Below the pieces are notes generated by a model, which had not been told where the DNA came from, did no database searches, and worked only from the letters and a program-made list of their open reading frames with translations. A program made the position numbers and the translations under genes. Below, piece after piece: positions 45,966 through 55,913 of a stretch of 61,073 nucleotides of DNA. The stretch's first letter is position 1. Each line of letters opens with the position of its first letter. The stretch is from JAVBLG01 sp031553655 (lineage in GTDB: Bacteria > Desulfobacterota > Desulfovibrionia > Desulfovibrionales > Desulfovibrionaceae): contig JAVBLG010000015.1 in NCBI GenBank assembly GCA_031553655.1, positions 1-61,073 on the forward strand, in the 5' to 3' direction.

Positions 45966-47258
45966 TTATTTCAATGTTTCAGCATAAATTTCAACTACAT
46001 GCTTCACATTAACAAAGTCGTTGTTATGCGAAAGCATGTCCATCATCTGCATCATGCAGGCCGGGCAGCCCGTGGCCACATAGCTGGCCCCGGTGGCAAC
46101 GATATTGTTGCGTTTTCTCTGCCCGATTTCCTTGGATATGTCATAATGATACAAAGTGAAGCTGCCGCCCGAGCCGCAGCAGCGGTCGCTTTCGGCCATT
46201 TCCTTGAGCTGATACTTGCTGTTCATGCCCAGAAGCTTGCGCGGTTGGGCGGACACCCCGAGGGATTTTTTCATATGGCAGGAATCGTGATAGGTGAGGA
46301 TTTCGCCGCCCTTGGGCATGGACGCGGGGGCAACGCCCAGCACGTCAACCACAAAAGCGGTTATATCCATGGCCTTTTCATGCAGACGCGCAATCTTTTC
46401 CTTTTGCCAGGGAGTGAGATTGTCAGTGAGTTTAGGCCATATTTCCTTGATAGTAGCCGTACAGGTGGCGCATGGAGTTATAAAATAATCAAATTCCGCC
46501 TCGCCGAAAACGGACAGGTTCATGGCCAGCAGATCTTCGTAGGCCTTGCGGTCTCCCGAGGCCAGCGCGGGTATGCCGCAGCACACCTGCTTGTCGGGCA
46601 TGAACACGCCAACACCGTGGTGTTCGAATATTTTTAAACTGGCCTCGGCGATGCCAGGAAACATTTTGTCCGACACGCAACCGGGGAAGAAGGCCACTTT
46701 AAGGCCGCTTTTGCCGGGCGCGCTGTCCAGACTTTTCACTTTGGAATGGAAAGGCTCCTTGGCCAGCTTGGGAAAATGCCTGTCGCCGATAATGGGGGCG
46801 AAAAGCGCGGAACAGGAAGTGCCTACAACCTGACTGGCGTCTTTAAGGAACAGTCCCTGGAATTTGGAACCGATATCGAGCAGGGCGTTGAACAAGGCCG
46901 GACGTTTGAGCATTCCGCGGAAAATTGCCTTTTTCACCGGGGACAGGCCCATATAGCCGGCCACGATGGATCTGGCGCGGAGGAAGATATCCATAATCTT
47001 CACGCCGGAAGGGCAGTTTGATTCGCAGGAGCCGCAAAGCAGGCAGCGATTGAGCTTGTCATTGACGCCGGCCGGATCGTCAATCATTTTACGAGCCAGA
47101 TTTTCCAGCAGAACGATTTTGCCCCTGGTAACGTCGGCCTCGCGCATGGTGGCGCCATATACCGGGCATACGGCCTGGCACATGCCGCAGTGCATGCAGG
47201 AAACCAGATTGTCGTCCAGCTCAAGCAGCATCTGGGAAAGTGTATTTAGATCAGACAT
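45966..47258 (-). CDS. Fe-S subunit of D-lactate/glycolate dehydrogenase (GlcF-type)
   Basis: 430 residues. Two ferredoxin-type motifs at the N-terminus (CMHCGMCQAVCP; CLLCGSCESNCP) and two CCG domains (CCGIPALASGD; DRCCGSGGSF, with CATC and CPAC partners). It passes electrons from the flavoprotein upstream to the quinone pool. It lies 56 bases after the flavoprotein gene, on the same strand. The pair corresponds to the D-lactate dehydrogenase of Desulfovibrio or glycolate oxidase; the substrate is not fixed by sequence. Confidence 0.9.
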   Translation of the reverse strand: MSDLNTLSQMLLELDDNLVSCMHCGMCQAVCPVYGATMREADVTRGKIVLLENLARKMIDDPAGVNDKLNRCLLCGSCESNCPSGVKIMDIFLRARSIVAGYMGLSPVKKAIFRGMLKRPALFNALLDIGSKFQGLFLKDASQVVGTSCSALFAPIIGDRHFPKLAKEPFHSKVKSLDSAPGKSGLKVAFFPGCVSDKMFPGIAEASLKIFEHHGVGVFMPDKQVCCGIPALASGDRKAYEDLLAMNLSVFGEAEFDYFITPCATCTATIKEIWPKLTDNLTPWQKEKIARLHEKAMDITAFVVDVLGVAPASMPKGGEILTYHDSCHMKKSLGVSAQPRKLLGMNSKYQLKEMAESDRCCGSGGSFTLYHYDISKEIGQRKRNNIVATGASYVATGCPACMMQMMDMLSHNNDFVNVKHVVEIYAETLK

Positions 47259-47314
47259 TATACGTCCTTATATTCTCTATATTCTTTACGGACTTCATAT
47301 ACCCCGGGCAGTAT

Positions 47315-48706
47315 TTATATAATTTTTTTGCCCGGATTGAACAAATACTTGGGATCGAGGGCACGCCGCAGATTTTTGGAAAAATCAATGGTGGCGCGGT
47401 TGGTTTCTTTTTCCATCCACTTGGCCTTTGCAATACCTATGCCGTGTTCGCCGGACAAGGTGCCCTGAAGCTTGAGGGCCACGTCGAAAATTTCGTCGAC
47501 AGCGGCTTCCACGCGCTTGAATTCTTCCTTGTCTCTTCTGTCGCACATGATGGTGGGATGCAGGTTGCCGTCACCGGCATGGCCGAAGGTTCCGATGGAA
47601 AGATTGTATTTTTTGGCGATGCTGTTGACAGCGGCAACCATGGCCGGAATTTTGGAGCGGGGCACGGTGGCGTCTTCAAGCACTGTGGTGGGTTTGGCTC
47701 TGGCCAGCGACGGCAGAGCGGCGCGGCGGGCTTCCCAGATCTTGTTTTTTTCTTCGGCGGTCTGGGCGATAGTAACGGAAGTGGCTCCACATTTTTTGCA
47801 TATTTCCACCACGCTGGCGGCGTCGTCTTCCACCATCTGCACATGGCCGCCGTCCACTTCGATAAGCAGAATAGCGCCGGCATGCACCGGCAAACCGGCC
47901 TTGGTGGCCGCTTCAACGGTCTGAATGGTGACCTGATCCAAGAATTCCAAGGTACAGGGCACGATGTGGGCGGCAATGATGCTGGCCACAGTTTCCGAAG
48001 CTTTGTTGATGTCATCGTAAATGGCTACCATGGCCTTGGAGGCCTTTGGCGGAGGCACGAGTTTGAGAATGAGTTCGGCATATACGCCGAGAGTGCCTTC
48101 GGAAGACACCATGAGGCCGGGCATATTGTAGCCGGTTACGCATTTCACTGTGCGTGATCCGCTTTTGACCAGCTCGCCGTTATAATCAAAAAAATCAAGG
48201 CCCATCACATAATCTTTGGTCACGCCATATTTAAGGGCGCGCAATCCCCCGGCATTCATGGCCACGTTGCCGCCCAGAGTGGATACGGCCTGCGAGCCGG
48301 GATCCGGCGGATAAAGCAGATTTTTGGCGGCCACGGCGGCGGCGAACTGGGCGGTTACCACGCCGGGCTGCACCACCGCGTAAAGATCCTCTTCGTTAAT
48401 CTCAAGAATTTTGTTCAGGCCATTGGTCAGAATGACAATGCCCTTTTCCTTTTCGGGAATGGTGCCGCCGGACAAATTAGTGCCGGAACCGCGCACGGTT
48501 ATGGGCAAATCGTTTTCGTAGGCAAGCTTGACAACCTTGCCGAGCTGCTCCGTTTCCACAGGGCGGACAACAAGAACCGGGACCACGGGGTCCAGCACGG
48601 CGGCATCGTAGGAATAGGCTTGGCGGTCGGCCAGATCGTCGAGCACATTGCCCTGTCCGACAATAGCTTGAAACTCTTTTATCAAGTTGGGTGACAAAGA
48701 AGACAT
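47315..48706 (-). CDS. FAD-linked D-lactate/glycolate dehydrogenase (GlcD-type)
   Basis: 463-residue flavoprotein. FAD-binding PCMH-type domain with VVRPVETEQLGKVVKLA, the RGSGTNLSGGTIP phosphate-binding loop and GGNVAMNAGGLRALKYG; C-terminal FAD-oxidase domain with FGHAGDGNLHPT and GEHGIG. ATG 48706 is chosen since GGAGGAG lies nine bases upstream; ATG 48724 would overlap that site. Oxidises D-lactate or a similar 2-hydroxyacid with the Fe-S partner downstream. Confidence 0.92.
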   Translation of the reverse strand: MSSLSPNLIKEFQAIVGQGNVLDDLADRQAYSYDAAVLDPVVPVLVVRPVETEQLGKVVKLAYENDLPITVRGSGTNLSGGTIPEKEKGIVILTNGLNKILEINEEDLYAVVQPGVVTAQFAAAVAAKNLLYPPDPGSQAVSTLGGNVAMNAGGLRALKYGVTKDYVMGLDFFDYNGELVKSGSRTVKCVTGYNMPGLMVSSEGTLGVYAELILKLVPPPKASKAMVAIYDDINKASETVASIIAAHIVPCTLEFLDQVTIQTVEAATKAGLPVHAGAILLIEVDGGHVQMVEDDAASVVEICKKCGATSVTIAQTAEEKNKIWEARRAALPSLARAKPTTVLEDATVPRSKIPAMVAAVNSIAKKYNLSIGTFGHAGDGNLHPTIMCDRRDKEEFKRVEAAVDEIFDVALKLQGTLSGEHGIGIAKAKWMEKETNRATIDFSKNLRRALDPKYLFNPGKKII

Positions 48707-48724
48707 CAGATGGTTCTCCTCCAT

Positions 48725-49471
48725 TTAGGATTTATTCATGACATAAACTAACTTGCAGCATGAAATATGTATTATTCACAATGTCTTATATGATGCACGG
48801 CTAAAAGCGCTTTGTCAATACATTCAACCCATATAAGCATTAACATCTTGATATATTTGACCAAAATTAAATAAAGTTAAAAAGTGAAAAAAACAGGCAT
48901 GCCGGACCCATATGCGGTTAGGCGCGGCATGCCCAGATTATCAGCTAATTTGATGTGAAATTTAAAGCCCATAGTAAATTTCATTCACATATATCAAAAA
49001 TTAAAGCAAGTATTGTTCCATAACCGGCAATACTAGCTAATTTATTGTTTTTATTTGATATGTCTTGAAAACTATTTTCAATCAAACTCGAAACGTCCCT
49101 AAAAATAATCCTAAAAAAAGGATCTTGGTTACGCAAATAACCAAACGTCACGATAATTAATTACAATACTGTACTCCTGCGTTATGCATTTCCCAGTCTT
49201 GAGAAACGAACAACAGTTATTGCACTAAATTGAATGGCAAATTTTTTGTAAAATATGCCATTACACTTTTCTCCGGATTAGCTTGTCCTTTTTTCAAGAC
49301 AATACCCTTGTGAAATATTGCGCGAAAAAAAATATTGTTTTATTTGCGCAAAAAGTATAGTCCTGAGACAAAGATTAAATAAGTTAATAATAAGCCGGAA
49401 TTGTGCCCCGCATAAAAACATGGACGCAACCGGCTGTCTTTTATAGGCTTCCAACTTTAAAAGGCGGACAC
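48725..49471. other. AT-rich divergent intergenic region (glcD/cooM)
   Basis: About 750 bases with no credible gene. It contains a hairpin with arms GGCATGCCG and CGGCATGCC (about 48897-48942), an inverted pair TTGCGC (49318) and GCGCAA (49346-49351), and a weak sigma54-like site TGGCAA-ATTTT-TTGTA (49235-49250) pointing to cooM. No CooA-type TGTCA/CGACA site was recognised. Presumably holds the promoters of both operons. Confidence 0.6.
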
Positions 49472-52400
49472 ATGACTCAATCATTTTATTCCGATGTATC
49501 CATACTCTTTCTGGCGGGAGCCTTGCTGCTTCTGTATGGTACATTCAAAGCCGTACAAAACAGGGGCCATTACGGCCAGCTTGTGCTAAAAGGTGCGCTG
49601 GCTGATGCCGGCATAGTCATCATGGCCATGGGTTCGGCCAGCGCCACAGGCTCCAACGGAGCCCTTCTCTTTTTCCTCTTTCAGCTGGTGGTACGCGTAA
49701 CGGCCTATGCGTCCCTGATGCTCCTTACGCCAAAGGGAGCCGCGCCCACCGCCCAGGAGTTGCACTGTATCGGCCTTATCAAGCCGAAAGCAGGCTGGCT
49801 TTTCAGCCTGGCTTTGTTGGCAACCATAGGCGGAGCGCCCTTTTTTGCCCCAGAGGGCCGCTTTTTCATAGTGCAGGGTATAACGGCCAGCTCCGTTTTC
49901 GGGCATGTCTGGGGGCCGTTGCTCATGGCCGCCTGCTCCACCGTTTTTGTATGGCTGTCCATTGAAGCCGTGCAGAACGTGATTCTGGAACAGCCCCATT
50001 ACCTGAGCCACGACTCGCAGCCCGCACCGGCAGCCCCAACGGACAAGCTGCCCGTGTGGCTTGTGGCTCTCGCCGTAGTGGCCGCTTTTATGGGCATACA
50101 CCGGGGGCCGCTGGCCGATTTCACCGCTTATCTCACCGGAGCCCCCCTATCCCATTCCGACGTAAGCCACCTGGCTTTCAGAACGCTTTATCTCGGAGCG
50201 GGCGTGGTCTTCCTTCTGGGCCTGGCTAATAAAAAACCAGGCTTGCGGGGAAAGGCCACAGTGATCCTCATGGGGCTGGCTCTGCTTATAACCATATTTT
50301 CCGGGGATCTCTCTCCTCTGTCAAGGCTATTCGCCTCAATCATATGCGGCATAGGGCTGGTGGTCGCCGTATATTCCATGGGCTATATGGCCGGAGAGCG
50401 TCGCCTCACCGCCTACCGAACCTTTTATCTGCTGACCTTCGCCTCCATGCTGGGCATAGTGACCACTGATAATATGGGCGATTTTTACGGCTACTGGGAG
50501 CTGATGACCTTCGCCTCCTTCTTCCTGGTGGCCCATGAAGCCAACCGCACCGCCTTCAACGCCGCGGCAAAATATTACATCATGTGCGCGGGCGGCGCTT
50601 TTGTGATGCTGCCGGGCTTCATCCTGCTCAGCGGCGGAGAAACAACCCTGCTCTATATTCCGGCCGTCAGCAGCGCGCTCAGCCCCGACATGCTCAAGGC
50701 CGCCCTGATCATGACCCTGGCCGGTTTCGCGGTCAAAGCGGGCCTGGTTCCGTTGCACAGCTGGCTGCCCGACGCGCACCCGGCCGCGCCCTCGTCCATA
50801 TCAGCCCCACTTTCGGGTGTGATCACCAAGATGGGCATTTTCGGCATCGTGGTTATAGTGCTGGGTCTGGCCGGCCCTACATCGGCGCGTATCAGTTCGA
50901 TGGAAGGTTTTTCGGGCATCGGATACATAATAGCCTTCATGGGTGGCATTACTCTGGTGCTGGGCGAAATAATGGCCCTGCGCCAAACCGACATCAAACG
51001 CATGCTGGCCTATTCCACTATCGGACAGCTCGGTGAAATAACTCTGGTGCTGGGCATAGGCACCTGGCTGGCCACGGCTGCGGCCCTGGCCCATGTGCTC
51101 AACCACGCCATTATGAAAGACTTGCTCTTTCTCGGAGCCGGGGCGCTGATTCTGCGCGCCGGAACCAGAAATTTGGCCGACATGGCCGGCATGGGCCGGG
51201 CCATGCCCTTTACCGTAACCTGCATGGGCATCGGCCTCATCTCCATAATGGGTCTGCCGCCTTTTGCCGGATTTTTCAGCAAATACCTGATGATTCAGGC
51301 CTGCATAAATTCCGGGCACCCCACTCTGGCCGTGTTCATCCTTGGCGGCAGTCTGGTGGGGGCCATTTATTACACGCGCATCCTGCGGGTGCTGGTGTTT
51401 GAGCCGCGCCCGGCCCATCTGCCGGAAATAACGGGCGAGGCCCCGATCTCCATGCGCCTGGCTCTGGGCATCCTGGCCGCCTTCTGCCTGCTGTTCGGGT
51501 TGGCCCCGCAACTGCCCCTGGCCCTGGTTGTTCCGGCGGCAAGCATGTACTTCACCCCGGCGGCCGACGCGCTGCGTATAGTGGAGTCGGTTTCCGTATC
51601 CTGGCCTCTGTATGTGATTGTGCCTTTCTTCGGCGCGCTTATTCCCGCCATCTGGCGCAACAACCCCAAAAAGTCGGGCAAGGCCTCGGTTATAGTGCTG
51701 CTGGTCACCGCCCTTCTGGTGCTGCTGTTCGGACGCGAGTTGGACACGCTTTCTTTCAGTTTTGCCCTCATCGTGCCCCTGATTGGCGCGCTGAACATGG
51801 CCTATGCCAGAGGTTACATGGACCACAGCCACACCCAGTGGCGTGTCTATTCCTCTTTCTGCTGCATCTGCGCCGGACTTATCGGCGTAGCCTCCAGTTC
51901 ATATTTGTTCAGCTTTTTCTTGTTCTGGGAAATAATGAGCTCGTGGGCTCTATACATGACCCTCGCCCATGAGGGCGACAATGCTTCCATGCGCGAAGCT
52001 TTCAAATACTTTTTCTTCAATGTGCTGGGCGCGGCCTTCATTTTTGTGGGCGTAACCGTGCTTGGTCCGGACACTCCCCTCACCGCCGCGCTCATAAAAG
52101 ACCTTGGCGTATCCAAGCTGCCTCCTCTGGCGGCTACAGCCGGGGTGGCCCTGCTGGCTGTGGGCTTTGTAATGAAAGCCGCCCAACTGCCCTTCCGTAT
52201 TGACTGGCAGATGCACCCGGCCCTGGCCCCCACGCCGGTTTCGGGCTTCATATCTTCCGTTTTGCTGAAAAGCTCCATTCTCGGCCTGGTAAAGCTGTTC
52301 CTGCTGCTGGGCGGGGCCTTTGCTCTGGGTTCCACCCTGGGCGTAGGGCATGAAAAGGCCATTATGCACATTGTGATGTGGATAGGCGGCCTGACCATAA

Positions 52401-53242
52401 TCATGGCTTCAGTGCAGGCGCTCATGGCCACCAACCTCAAGCTGGTGTTCATCTATTCCACGGTAAGCCAGATTGGCTACATGGTGCTGGCCGTGGGCAT
52501 TGGCTCGGCCCTGGGTTATGCGGGCGGGCTGCTGCATGTGGCCAACCATATATTCTTCAAGGACCTGCTGTTCCTGATCTGCGGGGCTGTGATGTTCCAG
52601 ACCCACAAGGACAATCTGGAAGAACTGGGCGGCATCGGGCGCAAAATGCCGGTGACCCTGTGCATGTTCGCCATTGCCGGGCTTTCGGTGGTGGGCGTGC
52701 CCCCCACCAGCGGATTTACCTCCAAATGGATTATCTATCACGCTCTGATGGAACAGGGATATGCCTTCCTGGCCCTGCTTTCGCTGATTGGCAGCGTGAT
52801 CACCCTGGCCTATATAGCCAAGTTCCTGCATCTGGCCTTTTTGGGTCAGGTAGCCGATGGTCTTGAAAACGTGCAGGAAGCGCCCAAATCCATGCGCGTG
52901 CCCATGATCATCCTGGGCGCGGGCTGTGTTTTGAGCGGCGTGTTCCCGGGCCTTTTCCTGGAGCCCGTCAATCTTGTTCTGAAGGAATATGGCCTGGCCA
53001 CTCTGGACATAGGCCCCACCGGCATCAATTCCGGACCTGGAGCCTGGAACGCCACGGCGGTATTTATAATGAGCGCCCTGGCCTTCTACGGGGGCTGGCG
53101 TTTTGTCAACCATTTTGTCAACGCCAACAGCCGGGCCACGGATGTGCATACCTGCGGGGTTGAGCCCGGTGAAGCCACCAGTCGTATGAACCCCGCCAGC
53201 TTGTATGCCGGTTTTGCCGGTCTTTTCGGCAAAAAACATTAA
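49472..53242 (+). CDS. cooM: Coo hydrogenase ion-pumping subunit CooM
   Basis: 1256-residue membrane protein made of two antiporter-like (NuoL/MrpA-type) halves. Each half has a proton-antiporter region: YYIMCAGGAFVML...AGLVPLHSWLPDAHPAAPS and AAFIFVG...AAQLPFRIDWQMHPALAPTP (key parts LHSWLPDAHPAAPS and LPFRIDWQMHPA). The fused length is specific for CooM of CO-induced hydrogenases and separates it from the roughly half-size EchA. ATG 49472 is preferred over 49403. It pumps ions when CooH makes H2. First gene of the coo operon. Confidence 0.9.
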   Translation: MTQSFYSDVSILFLAGALLLLYGTFKAVQNRGHYGQLVLKGALADAGIVIMAMGSASATGSNGALLFFLFQLVVRVTAYASLMLLTPKGAAPTAQELHCIGLIKPKAGWLFSLALLATIGGAPFFAPEGRFFIVQGITASSVFGHVWGPLLMAACSTVFVWLSIEAVQNVILEQPHYLSHDSQPAPAAPTDKLPVWLVALAVVAAFMGIHRGPLADFTAYLTGAPLSHSDVSHLAFRTLYLGAGVVFLLGLANKKPGLRGKATVILMGLALLITIFSGDLSPLSRLFASIICGIGLVVAVYSMGYMAGERRLTAYRTFYLLTFASMLGIVTTDNMGDFYGYWELMTFASFFLVAHEANRTAFNAAAKYYIMCAGGAFVMLPGFILLSGGETTLLYIPAVSSALSPDMLKAALIMTLAGFAVKAGLVPLHSWLPDAHPAAPSSISAPLSGVITKMGIFGIVVIVLGLAGPTSARISSMEGFSGIGYIIAFMGGITLVLGEIMALRQTDIKRMLAYSTIGQLGEITLVLGIGTWLATAAALAHVLNHAIMKDLLFLGAGALILRAGTRNLADMAGMGRAMPFTVTCMGIGLISIMGLPPFAGFFSKYLMIQACINSGHPTLAVFILGGSLVGAIYYTRILRVLVFEPRPAHLPEITGEAPISMRLALGILAAFCLLFGLAPQLPLALVVPAASMYFTPAADALRIVESVSVSWPLYVIVPFFGALIPAIWRNNPKKSGKASVIVLLVTALLVLLFGRELDTLSFSFALIVPLIGALNMAYARGYMDHSHTQWRVYSSFCCICAGLIGVASSSYLFSFFLFWEIMSSWALYMTLAHEGDNASMREAFKYFFFNVLGAAFIFVGVTVLGPDTPLTAALIKDLGVSKLPPLAATAGVALLAVGFVMKAAQLPFRIDWQMHPALAPTPVSGFISSVLLKSSILGLVKLFLLLGGAFALGSTLGVGHEKAIMHIVMWIGGLTIIMASVQALMATNLKLVFIYSTVSQIGYMVLAVGIGSALGYAGGLLHVANHIFFKDLLFLICGAVMFQTHKDNLEELGGIGRKMPVTLCMFAIAGLSVVGVPPTSGFTSKWIIYHALMEQGYAFLALLSLIGSVITLAYIAKFLHLAFLGQVADGLENVQEAPKSMRVPMIILGAGCVLSGVFPGLFLEPVNLVLKEYGLATLDIGPTGINSGPGAWNATAVFIMSALAFYGGWRFVNHFVNANSRATDVHTCGVEPGEATSRMNPASLYAGFAGLFGKKH

Positions 53243-53273
53243 TCCGCCGTACTGCGCCGCAAAGGAGTTATAT

Positions 53274-54236
53274 ATGGCTGACACTTTACTGGCCCTTGTG
53301 CATATGATTATTTTCCCCGGCGGGATTTTTGCTCTGGCTGTGGGGTTTCTCTACAAAGGGATCGACCGCCGGGTTGAAGCACGTTTGCAGCGCCGGGTGG
53401 GTCCGCCCCTGCACCAGCCTGTTCTGGACATTGCCAAGCTGCTCACCAAGGAAACGCTTATTCCCGAAACCGCCAACCGCCCGGCCTTTCTGGCTGCTCC
53501 GGTAATCGGCTTCACCGGCATGGCCGTGTGCGCGGCCTTTATTCCCGTGCCGGGAGTGTATCAGGGCCTTACCAACATGGGCGATTTGCTGGTGATCTTC
53601 TACCTGCTGCCCATTCCGGCCATAGCCCTGATGCTGGGCGGCTCGTCTTCCAGCTCGCCTTTCGGGGCCATCGGTTTTTCCCGCGAAATGCTGATGATGC
53701 TGGCTTATGAGGTGCCGCTGCTGGCGGTTTTGCTAAGCGTGGCCATGCTGGTCGGCAAGGGTACGGGCAGCGGAGTGGAATTTTCCCTGGCTGAAGTAAT
53801 CCGCTATCAGGCCGTCAACGGCCAACTGGGGATCAACCCTATCATGATTCCGGCGCTGCTGGCCTATTTGCTGTTTTTGCCCGGAACCATGGGTGTGGTC
53901 CCCTTTGACATTCCCGAAGCCGAAACCGAAATTATTGAAGGCCCGCTTCTGGAATATGGCGGCCCCCTGCTGGCCGTGTATCAAATCGGCTCGGCTCTGA
54001 AGACCTTTGTGGTATTGGGTCTTGGAGTGAGTTTGTTTTTCCCCGGCACCATCGGCGTCAACCCGGTGGTGAACCTGGTTTGGTTCCTGGTCAAGTGCCT
54101 GATTCTTATGCTGCTTTCCATGACGCTGGTAAAGGCCTCCACCGGACGCTTCCGCATCGATCAGGCTTTCTGGTTCTATATGAAATACCCCACGGTGCTG
54201 TCGCTGATCAGCCTGGTCATCGTGTGGGTAATGTAG
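53274..54236 (+). CDS. cooK: Coo hydrogenase membrane subunit CooK (NuoH-like)
   Basis: 320-residue membrane subunit with about eight helices and NuoH-type motifs: RRVGPPLHQPVLDIAKLLTKE (key part RVGPPLHQP), the acidic loop PFDIPEAETEIIEGPLLEYGG. Starts at ATG 53274 with AAAGGAG; links the hydrogenase arm to the pump. A short dispersed repeat lies between it and cooL. Confidence 0.92.
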   Translation: MADTLLALVHMIIFPGGIFALAVGFLYKGIDRRVEARLQRRVGPPLHQPVLDIAKLLTKETLIPETANRPAFLAAPVIGFTGMAVCAAFIPVPGVYQGLTNMGDLLVIFYLLPIPAIALMLGGSSSSSPFGAIGFSREMLMMLAYEVPLLAVLLSVAMLVGKGTGSGVEFSLAEVIRYQAVNGQLGINPIMIPALLAYLLFLPGTMGVVPFDIPEAETEIIEGPLLEYGGPLLAVYQIGSALKTFVVLGLGVSLFFPGTIGVNPVVNLVWFLVKCLILMLLSMTLVKASTGRFRIDQAFWFYMKYPTVLSLISLVIVWVM

Positions 54237-54312
54237 GCAGGAGCGCAGCGACTGCTCTACAAAATTCGATGCCGAGCCGCCGGTATGGGCGGCGGAGGCC
54301 AATCAGCGCCAA
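54237..54312 (+). repeat. Dispersed GC-rich repeat between cooK and cooL
   Basis: 54267-54312 matches 145-190 (CGAT-CCGAGCCGCCGGT and GGGCGGCG). The preceding 54234-54260 forms a small hairpin (GTAGGCAG...CTGCTCTAC) that includes the cooK stop TAG. An insertion inside an operon, apparently tolerated. Confidence 0.55.
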
Positions 54313-54380
54313 GGCTGACAAGCAAAACAGCCTCAGGAACACAAAATAGTACACCAAGCCTCAAGTGAGGAAAACATAAG

Positions 54381-54821
54381 ATGAGCCTTTTGAAAAAACT
54401 ATCCGTGCGTTCACCCTGGCTTTTCCGCATAAATGCCGGTTCGTGCAACGGCTGCGACGTTGAACTTGCCACCACCGCCTGCATCCCCCGCTACGATGTG
54501 GAGCGCCTGGGTTGCAAATATTGCGGCAGCCCCCGTCATGCCGACGTGGTGCTGATTACCGGCCCGCTCACGGCCAGGGTAAAGGACAAAGTTTTGCGGG
54601 TGTGGGAAGAAATTCCCAGCCCCAAGGTGACTGTGGCCGTAGGCATATGCCCAATTACGGGGGGGGTTTTCCGTGAAGGCTACCCCATTGAAGGACCGCT
54701 TGACCGTTATATACCCGTGGATGTGAATGTGCCCGGCTGCCCGCCGCGCCCGCAGTCCATATTGGAAGGAGTGGTTCTGGCCCGCAAAATATGGCTTCAG
54801 CGCCTGGGAGTGGAGGAATAG
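54381..54821 (+). CDS. cooL: Coo hydrogenase small subunit CooL
   Basis: 146-residue NuoB-like small subunit carrying the proximal [4Fe-4S] cluster: GSCNGCDVE (about 21-29), GICPITGG (about 89-96) and PGCPPRPQ (about 118-125). Short, single-cluster form as in energy-converting hydrogenases. GAGG precedes the ATG. Confidence 0.94.
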   Translation: MSLLKKLSVRSPWLFRINAGSCNGCDVELATTACIPRYDVERLGCKYCGSPRHADVVLITGPLTARVKDKVLRVWEEIPSPKVTVAVGICPITGGVFREGYPIEGPLDRYIPVDVNVPGCPPRPQSILEGVVLARKIWLQRLGVEE

Positions 54822-54823
54822 TC

Positions 54824-55372
54824 ATGGCTGCCGGATTCCTTAAAATTCTCTTTCGCAACGTGCTTGACGGCCCCAGCACCGACCCCTTTCCCCTTGGGGA
54901 AACCTTCACCCCCGAGCGTTTCCGCGGCAAGGTGGTGGTGGACAAGGAATTGTGCATAGGCTGCGGCATATGCGTGCATACCTGCACGGCCGGGGCCATA
55001 AAAATAGAAAAACGCGCCGACCAGTCCGGCTATGACTTTGTGGTGTGGCACAACAGCTGCTGCCTGTGCGCCAACTGCCGCCACTACTGCCCGACCAAGG
55101 CCATAACTCTGAGCAATGACTGGCATAACGCCCACCCGCAGGAAGAAAAATACAACTGGGTGGAACACAAGTTCATTCCTTATGTTCCCTGCAAGGGCTG
55201 CGGAGCAATGATCCGCCCCCTTTCCAAAGAAACGGCCGAGCGCATTTACGCCGGTTTCAATGATTTGGACATTGACCGCATCAACAGCCTGTGTTCGCGC
55301 TGCCGGCAGCTTGAAGAAGTAAAGAAACTCCGCGAGGAAACCAATGCAAGCAACGAAAAAACTGAGTCCTGA
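54824..55372 (+). CDS. cooX: Coo hydrogenase ferredoxin-type subunit CooX
   Basis: 182-residue subunit with two [4Fe-4S] motifs (CIGCGICVHTC and CCLCANCRHYC, about 44-81) and an extra cysteine set CKGCG...CSRCR near the end that may bind zinc or a further cluster. Relays electrons from CooF to CooL. ATG 54824 has GGAGG upstream and starts just after the cooL stop; overlaps cooU by 29 bases. Confidence 0.9.
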   Translation: MAAGFLKILFRNVLDGPSTDPFPLGETFTPERFRGKVVVDKELCIGCGICVHTCTAGAIKIEKRADQSGYDFVVWHNSCCLCANCRHYCPTKAITLSNDWHNAHPQEEKYNWVEHKFIPYVPCKGCGAMIRPLSKETAERIYAGFNDLDIDRINSLCSRCRQLEEVKKLREETNASNEKTES

Positions 55373-55913
55373 GCTGCGCGAGGGCATTGCGGCCCTGGCT
55401 ACCACCAAGGAAGCCGTGCGCGAGACCAGCGACCATTTCGGCAATATATTCCACTGGTTCAGGCTTGACGCTCCGCGCCACATCGTCCGCGCCGCTGAGC
55501 TTTTAAAAGCCGCCGGAGCGCGGCTGGCCATGATTACCGCTTATGAGCGCCGCCGCCTGGAAGATCCGGTGCAGGAAGTATGCTATCATTTCGAACTTGG
55601 CGGCCTCATCGTTAACGTGACTGTGGTACTGGATGCCGAATGGCCGCTGGTACCCTCCATCACCCCTGTTTTCAAAAATGCCGACTGGCACGAAAGGGAA
55701 ATGATGGAGCTTTATGCCGTGCAGGTAAACGCCCACCCCAACCCCAAACGTCTGTTCCTCGACCCGTCCATTGACGAAGGCATTCTGGGCCAGGCCGTGC
55801 CTCTTTCCGTGGTAATGAACGGAGCAAGCACCCGAGATCTGTGGGAACGCATTCTCAGCAACCGCATTAAAGGCGGCGAATCCGCCCCTGCCGGAAACGA
55901 GGCCAAATCATGA
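55344..55913 (+). CDS. cooU: Coo hydrogenase subunit CooU (NuoC-like)
   Basis: 189-residue 30-kDa-type subunit. NuoC family marks: VCYHFELGGLIVNVTVVL, PSITPVFKNADWHEREMMELYAV (key part DWHEREMMELY). Starts inside the cooX end and overlaps cooH by four bases, so all three are translationally coupled. Confidence 0.9.
   Translation: MQATKKLSPELREGIAALATTKEAVRETSDHFGNIFHWFRLDAPRHIVRAAELLKAAGARLAMITAYERRRLEDPVQEVCYHFELGGLIVNVTVVLDAEWPLVPSITPVFKNADWHEREMMELYAVQVNAHPNPKRLFLDPSIDEGILGQAVPLSVVMNGASTRDLWERILSNRIKGGESAPAGNEAKS

Noticed and set aside
49235..49250. Sigma54-like TGGCAA-N5-TTGTA upstream of cooM
   Set aside because: The spacing is right, but the -12 GC is GT and the -24 box ends in A; too weak in AT-rich DNA to call a promoter.
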